This document shows positions 8,525-16,015 of a stretch of 27,668 nucleotides of DNA, in pieces. Both the position numbers and the translations under genes were made by a program. Position 1 is the first letter of the stretch, and every line of letters starts with the position of its first letter. The stretch spans positions 1 to 27,668 of the forward strand of contig CAYUPL010000045.1 of NCBI GenBank assembly GCA_964446655.1. Direction: 5' to 3'. This DNA comes from Desulfopila_A sp964446655 (GTDB lineage Bacteria > Desulfobacterota > Desulfobulbia > Desulfobulbales > Desulfocapsaceae). The notes below the pieces were generated by a model. It was not told the origin of the DNA and ran no database searches. It saw only the letters and a program-made list of their open reading frames with translations.

Positions 8525-9427
8525 ATGGAAAAAGCAATGGAAGCCATGGCAAATGATGCCGCAAAACCAAGCGCCACAACATTCTTTTTTGGTGAAACAA
8601 CCGAACCTGCGGAGCAGAGCGCAGATGATCTCCGCCAGAAACTGGGAACTGTGGGAGCCCCCTTCGTCGACAACCCGCGCATGACTTGTCGTGATGTCTT
8701 CGTGTACTATGATGATGAGAATGCCATTCGCGATGTCAACATAGATGTCGGTTGTAATGAGGTGCTTGCCATGATCGGCCCATCCGGCTGCGGCAAATCC
8801 ACCTTTCTCCGCTGTCTCAACCGAATGAACGACACCGTGTCCAGCTGCAGAGTAGAAGGTGAGATTCGTCTCGACGACATGGATATCTACGACAAGAGCG
8901 TTGATGTTGTCCCTTTGCGCGCCAAGGTCGGTATGGTCTTTCAGAAACCGAATCCTTTTCCGAAATCGATCTATGACAACGTCGCCTACGGCCCCAGAAT
9001 ACATGGACTCACCACCAATAAAATTGAGCTCGATGAAATCGTGGAAAGCTCCCTGATCCGTGCCGGCTTATGGAATGAAGTAAAAGACCGGCTCATCCAG
9101 CCGGGAACCGGGCTGTCAGGTGGCCAGCAGCAACGCCTCTGTATCGCCAGAGCAATAGCCGTCAGCCCGGAGGTAATTCTGATGGACGAGCCCTGCTCGG
9201 CTCTGGACCCCATCGCAACGGCAAAGATAGAGGAATTGATTGCCGAACTGCGCCTCCAGTTCTCCATTGTCATCGTGACCCATGCCATGCAGCAGGCGTC
9301 ACGAGTCTCTCAGCGGACGGCATATTTCCATCTAGGAGATCTGGTGGAGGTCGGTTCAACCGAAAGGATTTTTACCAATCCCCGGCATAAGCTGACGGAG
9401 GACTATATTACCGGAAGATTTGGTTGA
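8525..9427 (+). CDS. pstB: Phosphate ABC transporter ATPase PstB
   Basis: A ~300-residue ATPase that powers the PstCA channel. Walker A is GPSGCGKST (about 85-93), the signature is LSGGQQQR, Walker B is VILMDEPCSALDP, and the switch His follows in IVIVTHAMQQASR. The Q-loop segment MVFQKPNPFPKSIYDNVAYGPR is characteristic of PstB. It is longer than the usual ~257 residues because of a low-complexity N-terminal lead of about 45 residues. Starts at 8525, 8537 or 8546 (MEKAMEAMAND) are all possible, and none has a strong ribosome site. It is the last gene of the pst operon. Confidence 0.95.
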   Translation: MEKAMEAMANDAAKPSATTFFFGETTEPAEQSADDLRQKLGTVGAPFVDNPRMTCRDVFVYYDDENAIRDVNIDVGCNEVLAMIGPSGCGKSTFLRCLNRMNDTVSSCRVEGEIRLDDMDIYDKSVDVVPLRAKVGMVFQKPNPFPKSIYDNVAYGPRIHGLTTNKIELDEIVESSLIRAGLWNEVKDRLIQPGTGLSGGQQQRLCIARAIAVSPEVILMDEPCSALDPIATAKIEELIAELRLQFSIVIVTHAMQQASRVSQRTAYFHLGDLVEVGSTERIFTNPRHKLTEDYITGRFG

Positions 9428-9485
9428 TGGACAGTGGTATTTCTAAAGAGACACTGGATAGCGTATCTATTTCAACTCATTGCTT

Positions 9486-9546
9486 TAAAGAAGAAAAAAG
9501 CAGCCGGGAAGACACCTCCGGATCAAAACCGCAGAGGTGTCCGGCT
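9486..9546 (-). terminator. Intrinsic terminator of cbpA
   Basis: Read leftward, GACACCTC (complement of 9534-9541) pairs with GAGGTGTC (complement of 9511-9518), and flanking AGCCG/CGGCT add five more pairs with a small bulge. Right after it the leftward strand reads GCTTTTTTCTTCTTT. It overlaps the cbpA stop region. On the rightward strand no T-run follows, so it is a poorer terminator for pstB. Confidence 0.8.
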
Positions 9547-10552
9547 ACGCCGCCTCGTGTTGCCTGGCCGCCCATTGCCCCAATGATTTCCGGGGATTAA
9601 AGTGAGACGTGCGTCTTAACTCTTCCAGGAGTTCCCTTTCTGCGTCCGTATATCCGTCCGGAACATGGACCTCTATCACCACATGCATATCTCCGGCGCC
9701 ACCATCCTTTCGAGGCAGACCTTTCCCTTTAACCCGTAGCTTTCTGCCGGTGGAGCACCCCGAGGGCAGAGTGAGATTGATCTTGCCGCCTATGGTATCA
9801 ACAGCTATTTTGCCGCCCAAGGCAGCCTCCCATGGCGAAACCGGTACCGTTGTGATGATATCATAGTCATGAAGGGTAAACCGGGTATCGGGACGAACCC
9901 GAATACGCAGGAGCAGATCGCCATCCTGCCCCTGCCCCTGTGCTTTTTCACCCTTGCCTGCCAGACGGATAACGGAACCATGAGTGAGTCCTTTCGGCAC
10001 CCGGAGCTGCACCTTCTGTTCCTCAGGCTTGATTGTCGCACCGGATCGCTCCATGGAAACCCAGCTGATGGTTTTTTCAGCACCATTGAGCAACTCCTCC
10101 AGGCTGACTTCCAGTTCCGCTTCTATGGTTCTTCCTGCCGAGGTAAAATCTTCCCCCCAGCGGCTTTCCTGTCTTCCTCCTCCACCAAAAATACCGGAAA
10201 ACAGATCACTGAAGTCCCTATGTTCAAAAGGATCAGCTCCTGTTTCAAAACGAAATCCTCCGCTGAAATTCTGCCGCTCAGCACCAGCGGAAGATCGCGG
10301 CCTGAAAGTATCGGACTGCTGTTGCGCTTCTCGCCAGTTCTTGCCGTATCGATCATACAGCTTGCGTTTCTCCTGGTCTGTCAAAATGCTCTGCGCTTCA
10401 TTTATCTCCTTAAACAGCTCCTCCGCTCCGGTTTCTTTGTTGATATCAGGATGATATTTTCGCGCGAGTTTTCGGTACGCCTTCTGAATCTCTTCTTTGG
10501 AAGCGTTTTTAGATACACCCAACACTGTATAATAATCTTGTGCCTTACTCAT
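9545..10552 (-). CDS. cbpA: DnaJ-class co-chaperone, CbpA type
   Basis: A 335-residue cytoplasmic J-domain protein expected to stimulate DnaK. The J domain covers about residues 5-70 with the HPD motif (YHPDINKE). A Gly/Phe-rich linker follows (SGGFRFETG, FSGIFGGGG), then two C-terminal substrate-binding beta domains (RTIEAELEVSLEELLNGAEKTI; TRFTLHDYDIITTVPVSPWEAALGGKIAVDTI). The cysteine-rich zinc repeats of true DnaJ are absent, which places it with CbpA. The ATG at 10552 has GAGGGG 8 bases upstream. The gene stands alone with its own terminator and promoter. Confidence 0.93.
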   Translation of the reverse strand: MSKAQDYYTVLGVSKNASKEEIQKAYRKLARKYHPDINKETGAEELFKEINEAQSILTDQEKRKLYDRYGKNWREAQQQSDTFRPRSSAGAERQNFSGGFRFETGADPFEHRDFSDLFSGIFGGGGRQESRWGEDFTSAGRTIEAELEVSLEELLNGAEKTISWVSMERSGATIKPEEQKVQLRVPKGLTHGSVIRLAGKGEKAQGQGQDGDLLLRIRVRPDTRFTLHDYDIITTVPVSPWEAALGGKIAVDTIGGKINLTLPSGCSTGRKLRVKGKGLPRKDGGAGDMHVVIEVHVPDGYTDAERELLEELRRTSHFNPRKSLGQWAARQHEAA

Positions 10553-10561
10553 ATGTTTCCC

Positions 10562-10575
10562 CTCGACCTGTCGAG
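10562..10575 (-). promoter_or_regulatory. Inverted repeat just upstream of the cbpA ribosome site
   Basis: CTCGACCTGTCGAG is a 6-bp inverted repeat around two bases, lying next to the GAGGGG ribosome site of cbpA. It could be a small operator or a stem affecting ribosome access; no known site is recognised. Confidence 0.35.
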
Positions 10576-10638
10576 CAATGTTTAGGTATCTTTACCTTGA
10601 AGAGCATCCTCAATTCTCTTCCACTATCATTCAGGTAT

Positions 10639-10684
10639 ACAATAAGGCGAAATATTACTTTGTCAAAACATTACTAATAGTAAT
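10639..10684 (-). promoter_or_regulatory. Probable cbpA promoter with an upstream palindrome
   Basis: On the leftward strand TTGACA (complement of 10661-10666) and TATTGT (complement of 10639-10644) are 16 bases apart, a plausible sigma-70 promoter. Directly upstream of the -35, 10670-10684 reads ATTACTAATAGTAAT, a palindrome with 7-base perfect arms around one base. Its position suits an activator or repressor site. No sigma-32 type promoter was seen. Confidence 0.5.
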
Positions 10685-10726
10685 TTTTGGGCAACACCGT
10701 TTTACCAATCTCCTGCAACGGCGGCC

Positions 10727-11152
10727 TTACTGCATCACCGAGCGCAGCCGGTATTGCAGGACACTCGAACCTTTGGCGCCAACGTTGACTTTCCAGGAAA
10801 CGGTCGTGGCATTTACCTTGTTATGAGGTAGCGATTCACTCAGGATCTCCCAGTCACCGGGCAGATTTTCCTCAACCGTCACTTCGACATCCTGATCTTC
10901 AGCATTCTGTAATGTGATAGCATAGGCGGATTCGTAGATTGTCAGGAAGATCGGGATAGAGGATTCGCCCGTCGAGATCGGTTTCCAAAAGATTTCCAAC
11001 CTGAAAAACCCCTCCCCCTGCAGTGCTTAAGACTCGGGCCTGTACCTGTGATTCTTCTCCGCTTGCCGGATTAACTCGAACAATTGTGACATCCCTGCCG
11101 ACGTAATTATGCAATAAGGACTCCGGCGAGAGAAGGTCGACAGCCTAACGCA
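10727..11152 (-). pseudogene. DUF4139-domain protein remnant, deleted and frameshifted
   Basis: Two leftward frames encode complementary parts of one protein. Reading from about 11142, one gives VDLLSPESLLHNYVGRDVT and continues through a Gly-rich stretch to LYPDLPDNLR, the mid-part of DUF4139 proteins. A second frame, ending at a normal stop at 10727, gives ESAYAITLQNAEDQ, then LPGDWEILSES and a C-terminal beta strand, the end of the same family. They meet near 10930-10950, where the DNA is read in both frames, so a central piece of the family (on the order of 200 residues, from memory of homologues) has been lost with a frame change. A TAG cuts the first frame just upstream (about 11144-11150). 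No N-terminal third is recognisable. Family recognition is from memory of its motifs. Confidence 0.72.
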
Positions 11153-11290
11153 GGACAGTCGGTCTGACAAGGCATGCGGCCGAACAAAAATATTATCGGA
11201 TATTAACAAAAAACTCATCCGACCGGGTCATAGTCTGGTGCGAGGCGAAACCACTCACTGCAGAGCGATAATCCCAACGGAGGAATCAGT
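11153..11290. other. Short non-coding stretch before the small orphan gene
   Basis: About 138 bases between the DUF4139 remnant and the small gene at 11291. I see no family similarity to the missing DUF4139 N-terminus in any leftward frame, and only the ribosome site GGAGGA (11279-11284) stands out. Confidence 0.4.
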
Positions 11291-11506
11291 ATGGAGCGTG
11301 ACACCTACGAAGCCATAAAAACGGAATGGTGCAAAATCAGCAACACCGAGCAACGCAGTCTCATATACAGATATATCCAGGGAGACAGTAATGGTCTGAG
11401 GGGGAGCTGGATGGAGTTTCTCCGAAAACAGTTTGGACTGCGTAACTCTACTGCTCAATTTTCAGAGCAATCCACGGCCCACAAGCGCTCAACATGCCGC
11501 GCCTAG
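11291..11506 (+). CDS. Small hypothetical protein, 71 residues
   Basis: Not recognised. A consensus ribosome site (GGAGG ending 7 bases before the ATG) supports translation. The product is charged and lacks a signal peptide or membrane helix; the first half (MERDTYEAIKTEWCKIS...RSLIYRYIQGD) is predicted helical and the tail (about residues 52-71) is Ser/Thr/Arg-rich and probably disordered. It has Cys at 14 and 69 and no known metal motif. It runs toward yciH and ends 12 bases from that gene's stop. It lies beside a decayed gene, so the area may be a recently changed locus. Confidence 0.55.
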   Translation: MERDTYEAIKTEWCKISNTEQRSLIYRYIQGDSNGLRGSWMEFLRKQFGLRNSTAQFSEQSTAHKRSTCRA

Positions 11507-11518
11507 GTCAGGCTGCTA

Positions 11519-11878
11519 TCAACCACCGGCAAGTTTGACGTTGTAACCGTGTTGGGAGAGGTGAGCTGCCAGAGTTTCACGCTTGTCACCTTGAATTTCA
11601 ATAACTCCGTTTTTGACCGTGCCACCACAACCGCATTTCTTTTTCAACTGCGCCGCTAAAGCCGTTAGTTCGCTATCCTGCAGCGGTAATCCGGTAATAA
11701 TGGATACGCCGCTCCCTTTGCGTCCCCTGGTCTGCCGGCTTATTCGAACTATGCCGTCTCCCGCTGGTCTATTCCGTTCTGGCTTGCAGCTGCACTTTCG
11801 CGCCGGTTTACCACAAACCCGACATTTGTCGTCATTTTCAGTGGAATATACCAGCCTTCCATCTTCTGCTTTTTTCAT
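11519..11878 (-). CDS. yciH: SUI1/eIF1-like translation factor, YciH family
   Basis: A 119-residue protein with a C-terminal SUI1 fold (SGVSIITGLPLQDSELTALAAQLKKKCGCGGTVKNGVIEIQGDKRETLAAHLSQHGYNVKLAGG), the bacterial relative of eukaryotic eIF1 that acts on start-codon selection at the small ribosomal subunit. The N-terminal part adds four cysteines in a zinc-ribbon-like pattern (CRVCGKPARKCSC, about residues 19-31), an extension often seen in this family. The ribosome site is weak. It lies 58 bases downstream of pyruvate kinase on the same strand and may be co-transcribed. Confidence 0.9.
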   Translation of the reverse strand: MKKAEDGRLVYSTENDDKCRVCGKPARKCSCKPERNRPAGDGIVRISRQTRGRKGSGVSIITGLPLQDSELTALAAQLKKKCGCGGTVKNGVIEIQGDKRETLAAHLSQHGYNVKLAGG

Positions 11879-11936
11879 GACAGCACCGGTTCCATATTCC
11901 TAAAACTGAGAAAATCATGCATAAACATCCTCACCG

Positions 11937-13352
11937 TCAACCGCACTTCTTTTTCAGATTGGCCGCAGTACTGATTTCAATATAGGACGCTCCCTGCTGC
12001 GGCCCGAAATTACCGGCAAGAACAATGATCAAATCGTCATCGGCGAAGTACCTGTCGTTGATAAGGCGACATATTGATCCCTGCAAAGGCTGAGTCGAGG
12101 TTATATCCAACTGGATATACTCCGCATACACACCGAAAGACAGAGAAAGCCGACGCATCACCTGTCGGTCATACACCTGAGCATAAATAACATTGCTCCC
12201 TCGATAGGCGGATAAAGCCAGAATTGACTTTCCGGTCAGGGAATCGGCGACAATGGCCTTGGTACCAAGCCGCACTGCCGCTTTTACGGCAGCCTTGGCA
12301 AGATAGGCCGTCACTTTGTTTTCATTACTATAGGGAATATCGATAAACCTGCTGCTCTTGCCCTCAACCTCATTGATTATTTTGGCCATTGTCCGGACCG
12401 CCATTTCGGGATATTTCCCATTGGCGGTCTCTCCGGAAAGCATCAGGGCATCGGCATGATCAAGGCAGGCATTAGCTACATCGGACACCTCGGCCCGAGT
12501 CGGCCGAGGTGATTCAATCATGGAGTGCAGCATTTGGGTGGCAACTATAACGGGTCGACGCAGGATGACACATTTTTCGATTATTCTTTTCTGAATCAGA
12601 GGAATCTGCTCCGTCGGTATCTCAACAGCCAGATCACCGCGTGCAATCATTATACCGTAGACATACTCTAATATCTCATCCAGATTGGCCACTCCTTCGA
12701 AGTTTTCAATCTTGGCGATAATCTTCATGGCCGATTTCTTTTCATCGAGAATTTCCTGAACAGCGATAACATCTTCTTTGTTGCGCACAAATGAATGAGC
12801 GATAAAATCAAGATCATTATCCGCCGCAAAACGAATAAATTCTTTGTCTTTCTCGCTTAAGGCCGGTAATTTCACATGTACAGATGGAATATTGATACTT
12901 TTTCTCGCATGAATGACACCATCATTTTCGACGACACAGTCCAGATATTCGCCGCTTTTTCCCATAACCCCCAAGGCGATATAGCCGTCATCTATCAGGA
13001 TCGAGCTGCCCACCGGTACATCGCCCGCAAAATTTTCATACGATACGCAGACGACATCATCCTTGGACAGTTCGTTCGGAGCCCCCTTAATTCTTATGGT
13101 TTCACCGCATTTGACTTCTAAAGGCTCAACGGCATCACATGTGCGAATCTCCGGACCTTTTGTGTCGAGCAGAATACCGATCTTGTCTGATACCTTTCGG
13201 GTATTCTGTATTACCTTTAAAGCATCCGCATGCGTCATATGGGCGGTGTTGAGCCGAACAACGCTCATCCCGGCTTTATACAGGTCTTCGATAAAGGTTA
13301 CGGAGCAATGTAGTGAGGAAATGGTTGCAACAATTTTTGTGTTTCGCGGCAT
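11937..13352 (-). CDS. pyk: Pyruvate kinase, divergent Bacteroidetes-like subtype
   Basis: A 471-residue glycolytic enzyme converting phosphoenolpyruvate and ADP to pyruvate and ATP. The barrel motifs are present: DTKGPEIRT, KIENFEGVANLDEI with the catalytic Lys, IMIARGDLAVEIP and ATQMLHSMIESPRPTRAEVSDVANA. The N-terminal motif is TKIVATISSLHC, not the usual TKIVCTIGPAS, and the substrate/K+ motif reads RLNTAHM, not RxNFSHG, so the Ser of NFSH is Ala. These variations resemble pyruvate kinases of Bacteroidetes (recalled, not searched). The C-terminal domain (about 345-471) is present. An AGGA 9 bases before the ATG supports the start. It follows ilvB-ilvN on the same strand after 69 bases, so one transcript may link pyruvate formation to its use by acetolactate synthase. 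Confidence 0.92.
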   Translation of the reverse strand: MPRNTKIVATISSLHCSVTFIEDLYKAGMSVVRLNTAHMTHADALKVIQNTRKVSDKIGILLDTKGPEIRTCDAVEPLEVKCGETIRIKGAPNELSKDDVVCVSYENFAGDVPVGSSILIDDGYIALGVMGKSGEYLDCVVENDGVIHARKSINIPSVHVKLPALSEKDKEFIRFAADNDLDFIAHSFVRNKEDVIAVQEILDEKKSAMKIIAKIENFEGVANLDEILEYVYGIMIARGDLAVEIPTEQIPLIQKRIIEKCVILRRPVIVATQMLHSMIESPRPTRAEVSDVANACLDHADALMLSGETANGKYPEMAVRTMAKIINEVEGKSSRFIDIPYSNENKVTAYLAKAAVKAAVRLGTKAIVADSLTGKSILALSAYRGSNVIYAQVYDRQVMRRLSLSFGVYAEYIQLDITSTQPLQGSICRLINDRYFADDDLIIVLAGNFGPQQGASYIEISTAANLKKKCG

Positions 13353-13421
13353 AAGCGGTCCTTCCTGATGACTAAAAAGAGGAGTTTCTTAATAAAATTG
13401 CATGTAACATGCAGTAACGCA

Positions 13422-13892
13422 CTATTTCTCCATGGCGGAGACTCCTGTTCGGGCAATCTCAATAATGTATTCCCGCCCGACTTCGTCGAGGAATCCATCT
13501 ATGTGGCGCGTAGATCCGGCTACCTGCAGGATATGAATATCTTCGCTTTTTCGATCCAGGATCTCAAAATTATAGCGTCCCTGAAATGTTTCCAGATGGG
13601 CGGCATCAACTTCGAGTTTCACCACGGCAACTTCGCGCCAATAACTGTTATCGGCATCAAGCTCTTTGACGGAAATAACTTCGGTGAATTTCTCCAGCTG
13701 CCGTATGACCTGCCCCACCTTTCCTTCATCGTCCTCTTGCAGAGTGATGGTCATTCGGCTGATGCCCTGGACACGTGAGGAGCAGACAGTCAACGTGTCA
13801 ACATTATACATTTTCTTGCGAATCAGCATGGATACTTTGTTGAGTACACCGGGCCGGTCAAGCATAAAGGCTAGAATTGTTCGTCGTCTCAT
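13422..13892 (-). CDS. ilvN: Acetolactate synthase regulatory (small) subunit
   Basis: A 156-residue small subunit that activates IlvB and gives feedback control by branched-chain amino acids. The N-terminal ACT domain starts RRRTILAFMLDRPGVLNKVSMLIRKK and has YNVDTLTV and GISRMTIT; the C-terminal half (about 75-156) follows the usual layout (FEILDRKSEDIHILQVAGSTRHIDGFLDEV). Its ATG overlaps the ilvB stop as ATGA (13889-13892), the standard sign of coupled translation in a complex. Length is near the ~160 residues of single-ACT forms. Confidence 0.95.
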   Translation of the reverse strand: MRRRTILAFMLDRPGVLNKVSMLIRKKMYNVDTLTVCSSRVQGISRMTITLQEDDEGKVGQVIRQLEKFTEVISVKELDADNSYWREVAVVKLEVDAAHLETFQGRYNFEILDRKSEDIHILQVAGSTRHIDGFLDEVGREYIIEIARTGVSAMEK

Positions 13893-15658
13893 CTTTGTAC
13901 CTCTTTGGTTGACCCCTTTGTACCTGCTTCCGGGGAGGAGTGACTGATGATCATATCGGCAAAACCGCCTCCGGCCGGGATCATCGGTAAAATCACTTCA
14001 GTGGGATCGCAGACAAACTCGAGCATGATGGCTCCATTATGATCCATAGCCTTTTGCAGGGCAGGTTTGATCTCTTCAGGTTTTTCCACCTTCACATAGG
14101 GGATGCCATACGCCTGCGCGATCAAACCAAAATCCGGACTTTTCATCGGCGTGCCGGCAAAACGACCGTCGAAAAAGAGCGTCTGCCACTGTCGTACCAT
14201 ACCAAGATACCCGTTATTGAGCAGTACGATCTTAATATCCATCTGCTGCTCCATAATGGTGCCCAGCTCTTGAATATTCATCTGAAAACCGCCGTCACCA
14301 CTGATCGACCAGACCCGCTCAGAGGGGCGAGCCAGCTTCACCCCTATGGACATGGGCAGCGAAGCTCCCATGGTGCCGGCGCCACCGGAGGTAAACCAGC
14401 TGTTTTCCTTCTGAAAATTATAAAACCGTGCGGCCATCATCTGGTGCTGGCCGACATCGGGCACAATCAAATCCAGACCTTTTGTGACCTCGGAGAGCTG
14501 GTGAATAATTGTTTTCATCAAGAGCCTGTCCTCATCGCCAGTGCCCCGTTCAATCTCGTTTTGCAGATCCTGCCGCATTATCCTGCGATACGATTCAATC
14601 GTGGCAAACCAGCGTTTTCTCGGTTTGAAGGTCAGCATCGGATCTCCCAAAAGAACATGAAGGGTACGATACACGTCGGCATTGACAGCCACCGTGGTGG
14701 CCACGTTTTTCTCTATTTCGGAAGGGTCTATCTCTACATGGATAACATCGGCTTTACGAGCATATTCGCTCAGTTTGCCGGTAACCCGGTCATCAAAGCG
14801 CATGCCGAAAGAGATCAAAAGATCGGCCTCCATAATGGCCCGATTGGCCTCCACGGTACCGTGCATTCCCATCATCCCCAGACTCAACGGGTGATCGGCA
14901 GGAACAGCCGAAAGACCATGAAGAGTAAAGGCAAAAGGAATATTGACTTTCTCGGCAAATTGGCGCAACAGGGAACCTGCCCTGCTGTTGATTACACCGT
15001 GCCCGCAGAACATAACGGGGCGTTCGCTTCTATTGATGAGATGCATGGCCCGCTGCAACGGTTCGCGCTCAGGAGTCGGATGGTAGAAAAAACCCGGAAT
15101 ATTAGGACGAAAAGCGGCAGCATGAAAAGTATAATCCTCTGAAACTTTCTCATTCTGCACATCTTTGGGAATATCCACCACCACCGGTCCACCCCGGCCG
15201 GTGGTGGCGACATAAAAGGCCTCGTGCAGGGTCGCCTCCACTTCATCCGCGGCCAGAGGCATATAGGTCTGTTTGCTTATGGGCATCATCACCCCGACGA
15301 CATCGCTTTCCTGGAAAGCATCCGTTGCTATAACCCCTGTTGCCACCTGGCCGGTTATGGCAATTATGGGAATGGAATCCATATAGGCATCAGCAATGCC
15401 GGTGGCCAGATTCATGGCTCCGGGACCTGAAGTGGCGATACACACCCCAACTGCCGGGTGGGAATTGGAAAGCGAAGCCCTGGATATCCCTTGTGCCATG
15501 AATGCCGCACCCTGCTCATGTCGCGACATAATGAAATGAAAATTGCCGCACCGATCCATTTCATCAAAAATGGGCATTATAGCCCCGCCGGTGTAGCCAA
15601 AAATATACTTTACCCCTCTATCCCGCAGTGCCTGCATGACCAACTTTTTTCCCGTCAT
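13889..15658 (-). CDS. ilvB: Acetolactate synthase catalytic (large) subunit
   Basis: A 589-residue ThDP enzyme joining two pyruvates to acetolactate (or pyruvate plus 2-oxobutyrate) in valine, leucine and isoleucine synthesis. Seen: catalytic Glu in RHEQGA (about residue 48), central domain GHGVINSRAG, and the ThDP/Mg motif GDGGFQMNIQELGT to LLNNGYLG. The frame stays open upstream to 15826, but the ATG at 15658 is chosen: it begins MTGKKLVMQALRDRGVKYIFGYTGG as in family members and has AGAGG 8 bases upstream. Overlaps ilvN by four bases. The leader carries small hairpins but no classical branched-chain leader peptide. Confidence 0.96.
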   Translation of the reverse strand: MTGKKLVMQALRDRGVKYIFGYTGGAIMPIFDEMDRCGNFHFIMSRHEQGAAFMAQGISRASLSNSHPAVGVCIATSGPGAMNLATGIADAYMDSIPIIAITGQVATGVIATDAFQESDVVGVMMPISKQTYMPLAADEVEATLHEAFYVATTGRGGPVVVDIPKDVQNEKVSEDYTFHAAAFRPNIPGFFYHPTPEREPLQRAMHLINRSERPVMFCGHGVINSRAGSLLRQFAEKVNIPFAFTLHGLSAVPADHPLSLGMMGMHGTVEANRAIMEADLLISFGMRFDDRVTGKLSEYARKADVIHVEIDPSEIEKNVATTVAVNADVYRTLHVLLGDPMLTFKPRKRWFATIESYRRIMRQDLQNEIERGTGDEDRLLMKTIIHQLSEVTKGLDLIVPDVGQHQMMAARFYNFQKENSWFTSGGAGTMGASLPMSIGVKLARPSERVWSISGDGGFQMNIQELGTIMEQQMDIKIVLLNNGYLGMVRQWQTLFFDGRFAGTPMKSPDFGLIAQAYGIPYVKVEKPEEIKPALQKAMDHNGAIMLEFVCDPTEVILPMIPAGGGFADMIISHSSPEAGTKGSTKEVQR

Positions 15659-16015
15659 AAAAACCTCTTTATAGAATACCATCACCACGAGATGGTACTT
15701 TCCTGTTCTCAGGGAAAAAAACGTCTGTAAATCCCTGGTTTGATAAAAACATAGATAACATAGACAGCATAGGTGGTTTTTCGGCCAGCCCGAAATTATC
15801 AGCTCATATAGCCAGATAACCAGCATAAAGGCAATGAGATATTTCCCGGGTAGAACAAGGTCTCGGTCCCGATTTGAAATTTAGTAATGCGGAGATTGTT
15901 TTTTATTGTATCATGGTCGTCAAGCTCAGGGGGAACAACCGTCGCCCAAGCACCCATCTGCGCCTTAAATGCGCCTTAATCATATTAACGTATACAACAG
16001 ATTGAAGGATCCGCA
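15659..16015. promoter_or_regulatory. Divergent region between ilvB and the chemoreceptor gene
   Basis: A 357-base gene-free stretch. On the ilvB side, TACCATC (15677-15683) pairs with GATGGTA (15691-15697) right before the ribosome site, and CAGGGA (15710-15715) pairs with TCCCTG (15732-15737). Further up, CATAG occurs three times with a 9-base period (15750, 15759, 15768). On the chemoreceptor side GCGCCTTAA is repeated twice in tandem near 15960-15980, and GAAGGA precedes the ATG. I found no run of Leu/Val/Ile codons that would make a classical attenuator peptide, and no T-box features. Confidence 0.5.

Noticed and set aside
13400..13412. GCATGTAACATGC palindrome between ilvN and pyk as a terminator
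   Set aside because: The arms nearly touch, leaving one loop base, and the following sequence is only mildly T-rich; probably a chance palindrome.
14039..15142. A 367-codon rightward open frame inside ilvB
   Set aside because: It lies wholly antisense to a clear acetolactate synthase gene, and its translation shows no family motif; it results from the codon bias of ilvB.
15659..15826. N-terminal extension of ilvB
   Set aside because: Family members start at MTGKKLVMQAL; the extension is Cys/Leu-rich, unlike any transit or signal sequence, and covers leader structures.
15659..15900. T-box or Leu/Val/Ile leader-peptide attenuator before ilvB
   Set aside because: No T-box consensus or run of branched-chain codons followed by a terminator was found.
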